Of a stretch of DNA of 64,000 nt, positions 45,737 to 54,180 are shown one piece after another. Origin of the DNA: Desulfurococcaceae archaeon (GTDB taxonomy: Archaea; Thermoproteota; Thermoprotei_A; Sulfolobales; Desulfurococcaceae); the NCBI GenBank assembly GCA_028275705.1, contig JAPWUD010000001.1:62001-126000 (forward strand). The letters run 5' to 3'. Made by a program: the position numbers and the translations under genes. The notes below the pieces were generated by a model. It searched no databases. It saw only the letters and a list, made by a program, of their open reading frames with translations, and was not told the origin of the DNA. The number at the start of each line of letters is the position of its first letter. The stretch's first letter is position 1.

Positions 45737-45895
45737 TTATTTGTCCTCTCTATACTCCAATATATCGTGGAATGTATTTTTACCGCAGTTCTCGCAGTAG
45801 TGGTATAACTGCTTATACTCCTTCTTCAGTGGGAAGCTAACTAGCAGACTCCACTCTCTACCACACTCTCTACACTTCAATACCCAATAGCCCAT
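45737..45895 (-). CDS. Small zinc ribbon protein, 52 aa
   Basis: A short gene easily overlooked. It begins MGYWVLKCRECGREWSLL and later has YHYCENCGKNTFHDIL, so two CxxC pairs (residues 8-11 and 34-37) form a zinc ribbon. The ATG lies seven bases after GGTGA inside the end of the upstream ASCH gene, which ends five bases before it, so the two are co-translated. Function unknown; RNA or ribosome binding is plausible for such ribbons. Confidence 0.75.
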   Translation of the reverse strand: MGYWVLKCRECGREWSLLVSFPLKKEYKQLYHYCENCGKNTFHDILEYREDK

Positions 45896-45899
45896 CTAA

Positions 45900-46523
45900 T
45901 CATTCACCACTACTTTCCTCTCCACGTCTTCCTCTATGGGTAGTAATGATGTTTTTCTCTATTAAAAGCCTTAGTGCATTCTTAACCGCTCTTCTAACTA
46001 ACCTCCTCTTATTTAGATCGCTGAATATATTCACCGCGGTTTTCCTAATACTATTAGTCCGCGTGAGGTCGAGAAGTATCTTCTTATCCAGCTCTGTTAA
46101 ATCACTAGTTAGATATCTGAGGGAGATTCGTGCAATGTCTGCGGGGCTTAAGCCACAGTATGGATCCTCTATTGGTAGATTATCTAGTCTTTGAACAATC
46201 TCGAGCTCTATTATAGTGAAGTACTCTTCACCACTAAGATCTCCATAAACCCTTCTAAGCTCACTCATTAATTCATCAATAGAATTATAGCCCTCTAATC
46301 TAGCCTCGTACTCACTCAGCTCTCTGAGTTTCTTATAGTAAATCCTTGTAATCCTAGCTTTAGCTACAGGCCTCCCTCCCGCATGTATTATAACCTCGCT
46401 GTATCTAGGCTTATATATGCCCTTCCTTATTGTCGCTTTCTTCTCGCCACGAAGTAGCTTCTCGAGGTAGACTCCTTTGAGCATTATGTGTCTTCCAATA
46501 TACTTAATCCCCGATCTAGGCAA
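45900..46523 (-). CDS. ASCH domain protein with C-terminal helical domain
   Basis: 207 aa. The ASCH part is HIMLKGVYLEKLLRGEKKAT through about residue 115 (VIIHAGGRPVAKARITRIYY). A C-terminal helical domain with winged-helix-like segments (ELDKKILLDLTRTNSIRKTA) follows and is basic. RNA or nucleic acid binding is likely. TTG 46523 or ATG 46484 can be the start. Forms an operon with the 52-aa zinc ribbon gene. Confidence 0.75.
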   Translation of the reverse strand: MPRSGIKYIGRHIMLKGVYLEKLLRGEKKATIRKGIYKPRYSEVIIHAGGRPVAKARITRIYYKKLRELSEYEARLEGYNSIDELMSELRRVYGDLSGEEYFTIIELEIVQRLDNLPIEDPYCGLSPADIARISLRYLTSDLTELDKKILLDLTRTNSIRKTAVNIFSDLNKRRLVRRAVKNALRLLIEKNIITTHRGRRGEESSGE

Positions 46524-46560
46524 GGATCAATCCCGGTCGATGAGTAGCGTGTATAGTGGA

Positions 46561-48384
46561 TTAAAACACGGGTCTAGTGCTGAGCCTTGGGGGCATTGTT
46601 AACTCTACTTGTGGATAATCCTTGACTTCTCTCTTCACGAGTTCTACTAACTCCTCTACTTTCATGACTCTCTGCTCATTATTTACTCTTATCTTGACGT
46701 TAATTGTTCCAGTCTCCACCTCTCTCTGACCAATCACGACAATGTATGGTATCCAGTTCATAGCGGCTTCTCTAATTTTCTTACCTAGTGATAAGTCTCT
46801 ATCATCTATGTCTACTCGTATATTGCTCTGGTTTATCTCCTCATACACTTTCAAAGCGTGATCAAGGAACTCCCTTGAGACAGGTATTACTCTAACTTGG
46901 ACTGGTGCTAGCCATGTTGGAATATATGGAACTCTACCCTGCTTCTCCATTTGCGCAGCTGTATCTAGAACCATGTATATGTATCTCTCAATGCTACCAA
47001 TGATCGCTGTGTGTATGATCACTGGGTGCTTTTTCTCACCCTTCTCATCAACGTAGACTATGTTGAATCTCCTTCCATTACCGATGTCTATTTGCCAAGT
47101 GGCTATCTCTCTTGGTCTACCTAGATTATCTATTATGTGGTATTCTACGTTTATAACCCAGTAGTATATTCCACTCGGTATAACTGCAACTAATACCGGG
47201 GTGTTCTCCCTCTTAATGAACTCAACTAGTTTATCTCTATAATCTCGTAGAAAGTCCTCCGTTACATTGTATAGAGCAATGTACTTCCTCCCAACTTTAG
47301 CGGCTTCCTCAAATATCTTCTCCTGAACCCTCAACGCTGCCTCTATAGCCTCGTCAATGTCCTTTGTCAATATGTGTAGATCAGGCATGTAGAACTTTCG
47401 CAGTCTAAAGCACAGTGTTAACTCCCCACGCTGCTCTAATCTATAGCTATCCGCAACCTCGAATACACCTAAGGGGAGCTCTTTATAGCTTATAATCCAG
47501 TCCTTCAACATCGCGAATTGCTGGTGGCATGCCGCATACCTCAACACATGTCTCTCATTGTCTACTTCAACCTCATACAACCTATCTCCAAAGAGGACTG
47601 CGTGTTCGTAGACAGGCCTCGACTTCAAGCTAAACATATTTGTACCCATTACCCTGAAAACCGGGATTCCAAGGCTTCTAGCAACCTGCCAGGAATACCT
47701 TGAAACAGCATCCATCATTAGAGTAGCTGGTGGATTATACCTCATATGCCCGTGGTCGCTCATCGACTCCCACTCGAAGCCGAATTTCCTACAGTAGTCA
47801 TTAACTCTGTTCTCACCACCCTCCATTTCTCTACCATAGACTTCCTTATCCACCAGTATCTTTAACTCAGGGTAGTTTGAGTAGTCGAATTCGCTGGGTG
47901 AGTATAGTTCACCACTAGGCGTCATAATGAAGTATTTCTTCTCTATAACCCTACGCTGCACAACCCCTCTACGAGTTATACTCCTCGACAACTCACTCAA
48001 TGGGTGTCCATAACACTCTAGTTTAAAGGACTTATACCATCCAAATGGAGCTTTATACACTGGTACATCTAGGGATCTAGAGGCCTCCTCATGTAGTTTA
48101 ATCAATAGCTCTAAAGCCCTACTAGGAGGTGCTAGGTCTGTTGATAAGTGAGCGTAGGGGTATATTAAGACCTCTAGTGGCTTAACCTGGGTGAGTAGGT
48201 TTTTCAACTCGACAACGGTATCCCTCACAGTCTCCTCGTCATCTCCAGACTCCACAGTGGTGAATACTACGAGTACGTTTTCAAAGCTCTTCTTCCCACA
48301 GCACTTTAAGTCCTCTGGCTCCTCTACAGCCGGCTCAACTACATCATAGGAAAAACTCTTCGCGTGTATAGTTAGTATACGCAT
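46561..48384 (-). CDS. thrS: Threonyl-tRNA synthetase with archaeal editing domain
   Basis: 607 aa. The N-terminal 140 residues (RILTIHAKSFSYDVV) are the archaeal editing domain, related to D-aminoacyl-tRNA deacylase, that removes serine. The catalytic class II core follows: MSDHGHMRYNPPATLMMD (motif 1-2 region), ACHQQFAMLKDW with a zinc-ligand Cys, LCFRLRKFYMPDLHI, and the C-terminal anticodon-binding domain. Because the editing domain is present the enzyme need not be split into two proteins as in several other crenarchaea. Confidence 0.95.
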   Translation of the reverse strand: MRILTIHAKSFSYDVVEPAVEEPEDLKCCGKKSFENVLVVFTTVESGDDEETVRDTVVELKNLLTQVKPLEVLIYPYAHLSTDLAPPSRALELLIKLHEEASRSLDVPVYKAPFGWYKSFKLECYGHPLSELSRSITRRGVVQRRVIEKKYFIMTPSGELYSPSEFDYSNYPELKILVDKEVYGREMEGGENRVNDYCRKFGFEWESMSDHGHMRYNPPATLMMDAVSRYSWQVARSLGIPVFRVMGTNMFSLKSRPVYEHAVLFGDRLYEVEVDNERHVLRYAACHQQFAMLKDWIISYKELPLGVFEVADSYRLEQRGELTLCFRLRKFYMPDLHILTKDIDEAIEAALRVQEKIFEEAAKVGRKYIALYNVTEDFLRDYRDKLVEFIKRENTPVLVAVIPSGIYYWVINVEYHIIDNLGRPREIATWQIDIGNGRRFNIVYVDEKGEKKHPVIIHTAIIGSIERYIYMVLDTAAQMEKQGRVPYIPTWLAPVQVRVIPVSREFLDHALKVYEEINQSNIRVDIDDRDLSLGKKIREAAMNWIPYIVVIGQREVETGTINVKIRVNNEQRVMKVEELVELVKREVKDYPQVELTMPPRLSTRPVF

Positions 48385-48480
48385 TTACAATCACACACCA
48401 CACTCTCCTTAATGTCTCTCTAAACCGACAAATAGTATAATAAACGTTTTTAAAGACTATATTAGTATTGGGGGAGAGAA

Positions 48481-49461
48481 ATGAGTAGGGAGAAGGAGAA
48501 AACAATTACGGAAACCGGGGTTTCATCCATTAGGGAAATCCCGGGATTAAATCCAGGTATGGCTGAGAAGCTCGAGGCAGCGGGCTATGTATCCCCTTGG
48601 ACACTCGTTGTTGCAAAGCCGGAGGAGGTGTCGGAGAAAACCGGTATTCCACTTGTAACAGTACAGAAGATTATTGAGAATGCCCGTAGGTTACTAGGTA
48701 TACGCTTCAAGACCGCGAAGGAGGTTAAACAAGAGAGAATGAATATTGGTAAGTTAACTACTGGTTCAAAAGCACTCGACGAGCTCCTAGGTGGTGGAAT
48801 AGAAACTAAGACGATTACAGAGTTCTATGGTGAATATGGCTCTGGGAAGACTCAGATATGCCACCAATTAAGCGTAAACGTCCAGCTTCCACCAGAGAGG
48901 GGTGGGTTGAGCGGTAGAGCAGTCTACATAGATACAGAGGGTACTTTCAGGTGGGAGAGAATAGAAGCCATGGCTAGAGCACTAGGCTTAGACCCCGACG
49001 TCGTCATGGACAACATATACTATATTAGGGCATACAATAGCGACCACCAAATGTCAATAGTTGACGAGCTATTCTCCCTCATCCCAAAGAACAATGCTAA
49101 ACTCGTAGCAATAGATAGCGTGACAAGCCACTTTAGAGCAGAGTACCCGGGTAGAGAGCACCTAGCAGAGAGACAGCAAAAACTAAACGCACACCTACAC
49201 CAATTGCTGAGACTAGCAGAAGCATACAACATCGCGGTAGTCGTAACAAACCAAGTGATGGCGAGACCAGATGTCTTCTATGGAGATCCGACAACAGCCG
49301 TTGGTGGACACGTACTAGCACACGTACCAGGCGTTAGAGTACACTTGAAGAAAGCAAGAGGTAATAAGAGAGTAGCCCGTGTAGTTGATGCTCCACACCT
49401 ACCGGAAGGAGAAGCAGTGTTTGCAATTACAGAGGAGGGTATTAGAGACGCTGAAGAGTAG
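48481..49461 (+). CDS. radA: DNA repair and recombination protein RadA
   Basis: 326 aa archaeal Rad51/RecA. N-terminal HhH domain ([19 protein letters not shown]), polymerisation motif region, Walker [10 protein letters not shown] (117-125), Walker [12 protein letters not shown] and the L2 loop [15 protein letters not shown]. It forms helical filaments on single-stranded DNA and exchanges strands. ATG after GGGGGAGAG; a TTTTTAAA box lies upstream at about 48450. Confidence 0.98.
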   Translation: MSREKEKTITETGVSSIREIPGLNPGMAEKLEAAGYVSPWTLVVAKPEEVSEKTGIPLVTVQKIIENARRLLGIRFKTAKEVKQERMNIGKLTTGSKALDELLGGGIETKTITEFYGEYGSGKTQICHQLSVNVQLPPERGGLSGRAVYIDTEGTFRWERIEAMARALGLDPDVVMDNIYYIRAYNSDHQMSIVDELFSLIPKNNAKLVAIDSVTSHFRAEYPGREHLAERQQKLNAHLHQLLRLAEAYNIAVVVTNQVMARPDVFYGDPTTAVGGHVLAHVPGVRVHLKKARGNKRVARVVDAPHLPEGEAVFAITEEGIRDAEE

Positions 49462-49497
49462 CAAACTACTACTTACTCCTAGAGTGAATAGGTGTAC

Positions 49498-49998
49498 TTG
49501 TCTTTGAAGATACTGTGGAATCCGTGGAGGTACGAGTATATTAAGTCTCTTTCACCAAGGGAGAGCGGAGAGAGCGAGTGTCTATTCTGCACACTACAAA
49601 AGCGGAGTGATGAAGAAGCCTTGATAATACACCGTGGTAGAAGAGCATTTGTAGTTATGAATGCATATCCATATAACTCAGGGCACTTAATGATCGCTCC
49701 ATACACTCACGTAGGGGATCCAGTATTGCTTGACCAAGAAACCACGATTGAGATCTTTGAGTTAATTAGAAAATCCATAATAGCTCTACGCGAAGCATTC
49801 CACCCAGATGGATTCAATATAGGTGCAAATATCGGCAGAGCCGCGGGGGCAGGTGTACCAGACCACTTCCACATACACGTAGTACCGAGATGGGTTGGAG
49901 ACGCGAACTTCATGGCCATTATAGCTGATACAAAGCCCCTGCCAATAGCTCTTAGAGAAGCATTTGAATTAATAAGAAAACACTGGAGTCAGGGATAA
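49498..49998 (+). CDS. HIT-family nucleotide hydrolase
   Basis: About 166 aa with the HIT signature HFHIHVVPRW near residue 130, an N-terminal LWNPWRYEYIKSLSP stretch, and CLFC that may bind zinc. This matches the archaeal/bacterial Ap4A-phosphorylase-like HIT group acting on dinucleoside polyphosphates or similar; the substrate is unknown. TTG 49498 or 49504 after GGTG are the likely starts. Follows radA closely and probably shares its transcript. Confidence 0.88.
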   Translation: MSLKILWNPWRYEYIKSLSPRESGESECLFCTLQKRSDEEALIIHRGRRAFVVMNAYPYNSGHLMIAPYTHVGDPVLLDQETTIEIFELIRKSIIALREAFHPDGFNIGANIGRAAGAGVPDHFHIHVVPRWVGDANFMAIIADTKPLPIALREAFELIRKHWSQG

Positions 49999-50003
49999 TG
50001 TAG

Positions 50004-50225
50004 TTGGTTACTAGAAGCGAACTCAAGATACTAGAATCATACGAGCTTTTCGGTGAGTTAAGGTATAGAGTCTGTGTTCAGGGAACAAACATAGTTGTCA
50101 ACGTTAAAGCATCAAACCCCGAGGAAGCACTCGATAGAGCACTCGAGATACTGAGTAGCATTGGATTAAGTGATGAATCCCTGAGTAAACTCCGTGAATT
50201 AGTGGGTAAAAACACACGGTGCTAG
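50004..50225 (+). CDS. Hypothetical small protein
   Basis: 73 aa: three strands (KILESYELFGELRYRVCVQG, NIVVNVKA) and two helices (NPEEALDRALEILSSIG), giving a compact alpha/beta fold such as a ferredoxin-like or dodecin-like domain. No family recognised. It starts with a TTG five bases after the HIT stop, so it belongs to the radA operon. Confidence 0.65.
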   Translation: MVTRSELKILESYELFGELRYRVCVQGTNIVVNVKASNPEEALDRALEILSSIGLSDESLSKLRELVGKNTRC

Positions 50226-50244
50226 ACAATAGTGTCCTTTGGCT

Positions 50245-50312
50245 ACACATCAGTCCGCGGTAATTTCTTCATCCCTTTTACAGTCTAAGGGGGACAAGTG
50301 TCATCACTGGGT
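50245..50312 (-). ncRNA. C/D box sRNA, 16S 530-loop guide
   Basis: Minus strand: C box GTGATGA (50307-50301), guide cacttgtcccc, D' CTTA (weak), C' ATGAAGA (50272-50266), 12-nt guide aattaccgcgga, D box CTGA (50253-50250). The second guide is complementary to CCGCGGUAAU, the universal 16S 530-loop sequence. By the N+5 rule the target nucleotide is the C equivalent to E. coli C528. The gene lies in a 121-base gap, and a TATATATAAAG box on the minus strand (about 50330-50342) is placed to drive it. Confidence 0.85.
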
Positions 50313-50346
50313 ATTTCTATTCACTTAGCTCTTTATATATAGTGAT

Positions 50347-50595
50347 CTAAGCGATCCTCTTCGACCTCAATCTTTGTTTTTGCTCTAAGAGCTCTATGTA
50401 CTCCTCACGTAGTTTCTTAATGTAGCCTTTGACTTCCTCTTCTGGGAGCCTAGTTAGTAGATCCCTGGCGAACTTGGAGAAGCACTTTGAACTATGGAAT
50501 TCTAATACTTCACCACTAATTCTAAGTACTATGCCCTGCCCTTCAGGGAATGGCCTACCGCAGACGATACACTTGTGTCTACGCTCTACACTCAT
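50347..50595 (-). CDS. L24e-like/TRASH-domain zinc protein
   Basis: About 82 aa: KCIVCGRPFPEGQGIVLRIS and FHSSKCFSKF form a Cys4-type TRASH/L24e zinc site, followed by a charged helix (LPEEEVKGYIKKLREEYIEL). The C-terminal half differs from ribosomal L24e, so it is better called L24e-like. ATG 50595 lies inside the end of the upstream membrane-protein gene, giving a 17-base overlap. Confidence 0.7.
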   Translation of the reverse strand: MSVERRHKCIVCGRPFPEGQGIVLRISGEVLEFHSSKCFSKFARDLLTRLPEEEVKGYIKKLREEYIELLEQKQRLRSKRIA

Positions 50596-51352
50596 ATAAA
50601 CCAACTTCGCGTAGTCTATCAGCTAATTTACTTGTTTCAAGAGTGTAGAGTCTAATATCATATGGTAGTCTAGGGCTGAGGATCTGTATAAACCTCCTCT
50701 TGGAATTCACTTTATAACACATATCCTTCTCTAATTTAAGTAATCTACCATCCATTAACAATCCATCTTTGTATAGTGCGAAAACCTGTGGAGTAAGCAT
50801 CTGCTTTCTCTGCTTAGCCCTACTCATCATGGCTAATCTAGGGATTTGAACAGATAGCATTATTAACGCGTAGAACACTAGAGTTGAAATGAAGCGAACA
50901 ACGATCTCGTTGCTGGATAATTGCCTAGCAAAGCCCTCTATGTAGGGGGCAATATAGTGAGAGTAGAGTGGTGGAATAATGAATATTATCAAGAACGGGG
51001 TAAACATTAGTAGCATTAACATCTTAAACTGCTCTTTAACCTCCTGTAGTAATGCAGCGTCACTACTCATGGCTACTCTAGCATTGTCTTCTTTGAATAA
51101 AGGAGCACCCTTTACACCAGTTGGTTTCTTAAATCCAGCCATAGTCATCCTCGTCATAATGAGCATTATTACAACAATGTATATTATGAAGAAAATCGGC
51201 ATATAGCCAGGTGCAATGGCTGAAACAAGGGAAATAGCAATCAACGACCCTATTTGAATAGCTAGTGTAGTTACCTTACTCGGCAATACACCCACCAGTA
51301 TAAAATCATCCATTGTATTTATCGAAACCAGGGTATTAAATACAGTAGTCAA
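50579..51352 (-). CDS. Membrane protein, DUF106/EMC3-like (Oxa1 superfamily)
   Basis: 257 aa: an N-terminal membrane helix pair (AIQIGSLIAISLVSAIA, MPIFFIIYIVVIMLIM), a cytoplasmic charged loop, then FKMLMLLMFTPFLIIFIIPP and a fourth helix, and a C-terminal cytoplasmic domain. The helix-loop-helix plan and the KMLM-xxxTPF motif resemble DUF106 proteins, archaeal relatives of EMC3/Get1/YidC that insert membrane proteins. Neighbourhood with Sec61-beta supports a role at the translocon; the assignment is tentative. Confidence 0.6.
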   Translation of the reverse strand: MTTVFNTLVSINTMDDFILVGVLPSKVTTLAIQIGSLIAISLVSAIAPGYMPIFFIIYIVVIMLIMTRMTMAGFKKPTGVKGAPLFKEDNARVAMSSDAALLQEVKEQFKMLMLLMFTPFLIIFIIPPLYSHYIAPYIEGFARQLSSNEIVVRFISTLVFYALIMLSVQIPRLAMMSRAKQRKQMLTPQVFALYKDGLLMDGRLLKLEKDMCYKVNSKRRFIQILSPRLPYDIRLYTLETSKLADRLREVGLYECRA

Positions 51353-51404
51353 TACACCTTGAGAAACGTGTCTTCAAATATAAACGGGGTTATTAATTAA
51401 GATA

Positions 51405-51463
51405 TTAGTGATGATGAATCGCCACATTACAGAAGTGTGAAGAAGGTCCGTGTTACTGACTTA
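51405..51463 (+). ncRNA. C/D box sRNA, 23S rRNA guide
   Basis: C box ATGATGA (51411-51417), 12-nt guide atcgccacatta, D' CAGA (51430-51433), 3-nt spacer, C' GTGAAGA (51437-51443), 12-nt guide aggtccgtgtta, D CTGA (51456-51459). The second guide is complementary to AACACGGACC, a segment I recall as highly conserved in archaeal and eukaryotic large-subunit rRNA (ACACGGACCAAGGAG). A TATA box (AAATATAAAC, 51376-51385) sits about 26 bases before the expected 5' end. Confidence 0.82.
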
Positions 51464-51509
51464 TTGGTGGTTCAATATAAGCTTGAAAGGGGGGCAAGAG
51501 GCTTTATCT

Positions 51510-51568
51510 AGCGATGAAGAGCGATGGGAGACTGATCCACAGTGATGTCTTTATCCCCAACTGAGCTC
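51510..51568 (+). ncRNA. C/D box sRNA candidate, second of a tandem pair
   Basis: C box ATGAAGA (51514-51520), 11-nt guide gcgatgggaga, D' CTGA (51532-51535), 6-nt spacer, C' GTGATGT (51542-51548), 12-nt guide ctttatccccaa, D CTGA (51561-51564). Both D boxes are perfect. The second guide could pair with GGGGAUAA segments of 16S rRNA but I could not confirm a target. It lies 51 bases downstream of the other sRNA, antisense to and just outside the Sec61-beta stop. Confidence 0.65.
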
Positions 51569-51569
51569 T

Positions 51570-51758
51570 CTACATTGGTGGTATGAGTTTCGATATCGCT
51601 ACCACTATTGCTACGAATATGAAGCCTATGATTATTATTAAGTGGGGTTTTAACGCGATCTTTAAGTCTGTTTCCTCAAAGAACCTAACTAGTCCAGCTG
51701 CAGACGCTACCGTGGGTGATTGCCTCTTCTTAGCCTTCTTACTCACATTCGACACCAC
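51570..51758 (-). CDS. secG: Preprotein translocase subunit Sec61-beta
   Basis: 62 aa: a basic N terminus (SKKAKKRQSPTVASAAGLVR), the conserved FFEETDLKIALKP, and one C-terminal membrane helix (IIIIGFIFVAIVVAISKL) ending in PPM. This is the tail-anchored beta subunit of the archaeal Sec61/SecY channel. Confidence 0.92.
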   Translation of the reverse strand: MVSNVSKKAKKRQSPTVASAAGLVRFFEETDLKIALKPHLIIIIGFIFVAIVVAISKLIPPM

Positions 51759-51806
51759 TTTCCCTTATTTTACACTGGTTATTTATATTTTAGATGGGTG
51801 GTTTAT

Positions 51807-52061
51807 GTGGAGATCAAGGCAGCCCAAGAGTACATTAAATCAACCTACTACGAGAGAGACTCCACGAGGGGACTATACTCCACCTTTACATGGTTTGTCG
51901 AGGAAGTAGGGGAGTTGGCTGATGCACTAATAAAGCTTGATAAGGAGTCACTCGAAGAGGAGTTAGCCGACGTCTTTGCTTGGCTTTTAAGTGTAGCAAA
52001 CCTCGTTGGCGTAGACCTGGAAGAAGCTTTTAGAAAGAAGTACCTAACTACTGAGAAGTAG
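51807..52061 (+). CDS. MazG-like nucleotide pyrophosphohydrolase
   Basis: 84 aa helical protein with the MazG metal motifs EEVGELADAL and EEELADVFAWLL. Such small enzymes hydrolyse NTPs, often damaged or non-canonical ones. GTG at 51807 follows GGGTGG by five bases; the long open frame from 51720 runs through the promoter and is not used. Its 3' end overlaps the convergent GGGP synthase gene by 14 bases. Confidence 0.88.
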   Translation: MEIKAAQEYIKSTYYERDSTRGLYSTFTWFVEEVGELADALIKLDKESLEEELADVFAWLLSVANLVGVDLEEAFRKKYLTTEK

Positions 52062-52797
52062 TCTCCTTGATTGCTTTAATTATCCTAGCTGCGAGATCGG
52101 GGTCTTTTTCAACAATTGTTCCAGTGACTATTATGTCTGCTCCAGCCTCAGTAAGCTTCCTCGCAGAGTCCGGATCCCTAATCCCCCCTCCCACGATCAC
52201 TGTTAAACCCGTGTGTTGTTTAATAACTCGTGGAAACTCCAGTGGAATTGGCTGCTGCGCACCACTACCAGCTTCGAGGTATATATACTTCAACCCCATC
52301 ATTTCAGCTGCTAGTGCATAGGCAGCAACCAATTCAGGCTTATTCCTGGGAACAGGGTATACTCGGCCTACATGCGCTACAGCAGTATCTTGGTCTACTA
52401 CGAGGTAGCCTGTTGGTAGAGTCTCTAATCCATACTTTGCAATTATTGGAGCGGCTATTACTTGAATCTGCATTAAGTAGTATGGCTCAAGGGTATTTAG
52501 TAGAACCATGAATAAGACAGCGTCTGCGTAGCGGGATAGACAGTTTATGTTGCCGGGGAAGATCACTACTGGTAAACCCCTCTTCTTCAGGGTGGATACC
52601 ACGAGATCTGCCTCTTCATGGGTTATACCAAGACTCCCCCCAACTAGGAACGCATCTGTACCTGCTTCAACCATTTTCTCTGAAACTTCCTCCAATTTTA
52701 CTAAATCCGTAGCTTTATCAGGGTCTATTAGGGTGAAGTGGAGTTTTTCGCCAGTCCCCACTCTAGACTTTATGTATTCATGAACCCTCCCCAACAC
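52048..52797 (-). CDS. Geranylgeranylglyceryl phosphate synthase
   Basis: 249 aa TIM barrel: HFTLIDPDKATDLVKLEEVS near the N terminus, VGGSLGIT, FPGNINCLSRYADAVLF and the phosphate-binding IVGGGIRDPDSA. It forms the first ether bond of archaeal lipids by joining sn-glycerol-1-phosphate to geranylgeranyl diphosphate. Its GTG start lies inside the end of the Elf1 gene (20-base overlap). Confidence 0.95.
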   Translation of the reverse strand: MLGRVHEYIKSRVGTGEKLHFTLIDPDKATDLVKLEEVSEKMVEAGTDAFLVGGSLGITHEEADLVVSTLKKRGLPVVIFPGNINCLSRYADAVLFMVLLNTLEPYYLMQIQVIAAPIIAKYGLETLPTGYLVVDQDTAVAHVGRVYPVPRNKPELVAAYALAAEMMGLKYIYLEAGSGAQQPIPLEFPRVIKQHTGLTVIVGGGIRDPDSARKLTEAGADIIVTGTIVEKDPDLAARIIKAIKETTSQ

Positions 52798-53086
52798 CCT
52801 CCTCCCCGCCCTTAACTTCTTTAATTCTCGCTACACCAGTATTGAATAAATCAATAAACTTTGCATAAACATCTATGGGTTGGTAAACCACTGGAATATC
52901 CTGAAAGTCCTCGTCATCGTATAATCCACAACTCCCACAGGATACAATAGCATAAGCCCTACTCTCATTCTTCTTCTTAATAACAATTGTTAGTGCTCTA
53001 GATGAACACCTAGGACACTCAAATACCTTTGGTATTCTAACAACCTTCTTTGGAATAACTTTTCTCCTCTTCCTCCTACGACCCAA
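52778..53086 (-). CDS. elf1: Elf1-family transcription elongation factor
   Basis: 102 aa: a very basic N terminus (GRRRKRRKVIPKKV), a zinc ribbon with CPRC and CGSC about 25 residues apart, and an acidic tail. Elf1 binds the elongating RNA polymerase near downstream DNA. It is translationally coupled to the GGGP synthase gene. Confidence 0.88.
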   Translation of the reverse strand: MGRRRKRRKVIPKKVVRIPKVFECPRCSSRALTIVIKKKNESRAYAIVSCGSCGLYDDEDFQDIPVVYQPIDVYAKFIDLFNTGVARIKEVKGGEEGVGEGS

Positions 53087-53132
53087 AACACCAACACCAC
53101 GTGAGTAATTACGTCAATATACTATAAAAACA

Positions 53133-53522
53133 CTAGCTTCCCCGAGAGATCCTCCTCCTAAGAGCCAGCGATAAACCCTTATCGAGTAGCTCTTTAACTA
53201 CTACATAGGCCTCATCCATGGATAAATCCAACTCCACATACCTCCCCCTAGCTAATGCACTGTATAAGCCAACTTGGTGCTTGCAGAAGCTTGAAGTCTT
53301 ATTGATAATAGTCCTTAGAGTAAAATCCCTGCAACTACAGTATACACCGGGGATTAAGACGTAGTCCCTCTCCCTCCCCATGTAAAACCACAACTCTAAT
53401 CCAACACCATTAATCCTTATACTCGCCTTTACATACCTTAATTCAAAAACCTCTGGAGGAGCTGGGTGCACACCCTTCTCCACAACCTCCTCTAGTGCCC
53501 GCCTAGTAGCTCTAAACGACAA
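53133..53522 (-). CDS. SWIM zinc-finger domain protein
   Basis: 129 aa with YCSCRDFTLRTIINKTSSFC-KHQ, the CxC...CxH SWIM pattern, after a beta-rich N-terminal half, and a helical end. SWIM domains bind DNA or proteins; in archaea similar small proteins occur with Rad51 paralogs or restriction-like systems. No partner is adjacent here. TTG start. Confidence 0.8.
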   Translation of the reverse strand: MSFRATRRALEEVVEKGVHPAPPEVFELRYVKASIRINGVGLELWFYMGRERDYVLIPGVYCSCRDFTLRTIINKTSSFCKHQVGLYSALARGRYVELDLSMDEAYVVVKELLDKGLSLALRRRISRGS

Positions 53523-53546
53523 ATAAACACCTTCAATACAAAGCAG

Positions 53547-53621
53547 TGGGCCCGCGGGGATTTGAACCCCGGGTCACGGGGACCCGAACCCCGCATCCTA
53601 GCCAGGCTAGACCACGGGCCC
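53547..53621 (-). tRNA. tRNA-Pro (anticodon CGG)
   Basis: 75 nt: GGGCCCG (53621-53615) pairs with CGGGCCC (53554-53548), with A as discriminator. T arm CGGGG-TTCAAAT-CCCCG. Anticodon stem CGGGG/CCCCG with loop TTCGGGT, anticodon CGG. No intron and no encoded CCA. Confidence 0.94.
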
Positions 53622-53672
53622 TACTATATTAAATAAGTAATATGGGGGTTAAAACCTGTTGAATTAGACCAG

Positions 53673-54167
53673 CTACCTCCATGAATGAATATGTAGGAAT
53701 TTCTCAATGGTCTCAATAATGTATCTAACCTCCTCTAGTCTGCTTTGGATGCACTTCCTCGTGGTGCTCTCCGGTATCGGTTGGTCTACTACTTCTCTAC
53801 ATGCATCTATCCACGCCACCTTATACACAGTTCTACCTTTCACACCGGGCCTTACATATATGCATACTCCATCCTTACTGAGTACTCTGCGGTTTTCTCC
53901 TCTACGCCTCCCATGTACTTCAATCCATGCTTCTACACAGGCGTGATTCCACATACTCATAGTCTCCTCCATGGTCTTAGACAATGCCTTAACCCGCTCG
54001 ATTATTAATTGTACTCTAGCGGGCTCTATGGATACCCGCTCTCTCATTCTTAACGCATCATAGGAGATCTGCCTAATTGAAAAACCCCTCTCCCTAAGGT
54101 ACTTCGCTAGCTTCGACGTATTCCCCATAGTGCAGTAGAAGTCAATGAGTATGTTTAACTCCTCCAT
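53673..54167 (-). CDS. Hypothetical protein
   Basis: 164 aa, mostly helical at both ends (VQLIIERVKALSKTMEETMS and RLEEVRYIIETIEKFLHIH) with a beta-rich middle (AWIEVHGRRRGENRRVL, GVCIYVRPGVKG). Cysteines at about 12, 77, 103, 123 and 138 are not arranged as a known metal site. No family recognised. It is 13 bases before the end of the oxidoreductase operon on the same strand, so it may be co-transcribed. Confidence 0.65.
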   Translation of the reverse strand: MEELNILIDFYCTMGNTSKLAKYLRERGFSIRQISYDALRMRERVSIEPARVQLIIERVKALSKTMEETMSMWNHACVEAWIEVHGRRRGENRRVLSKDGVCIYVRPGVKGRTVYKVAWIDACREVVDQPIPESTTRKCIQSRLEEVRYIIETIEKFLHIHSWR

Positions 54168-54180
54168 TATCCACCGCGTT

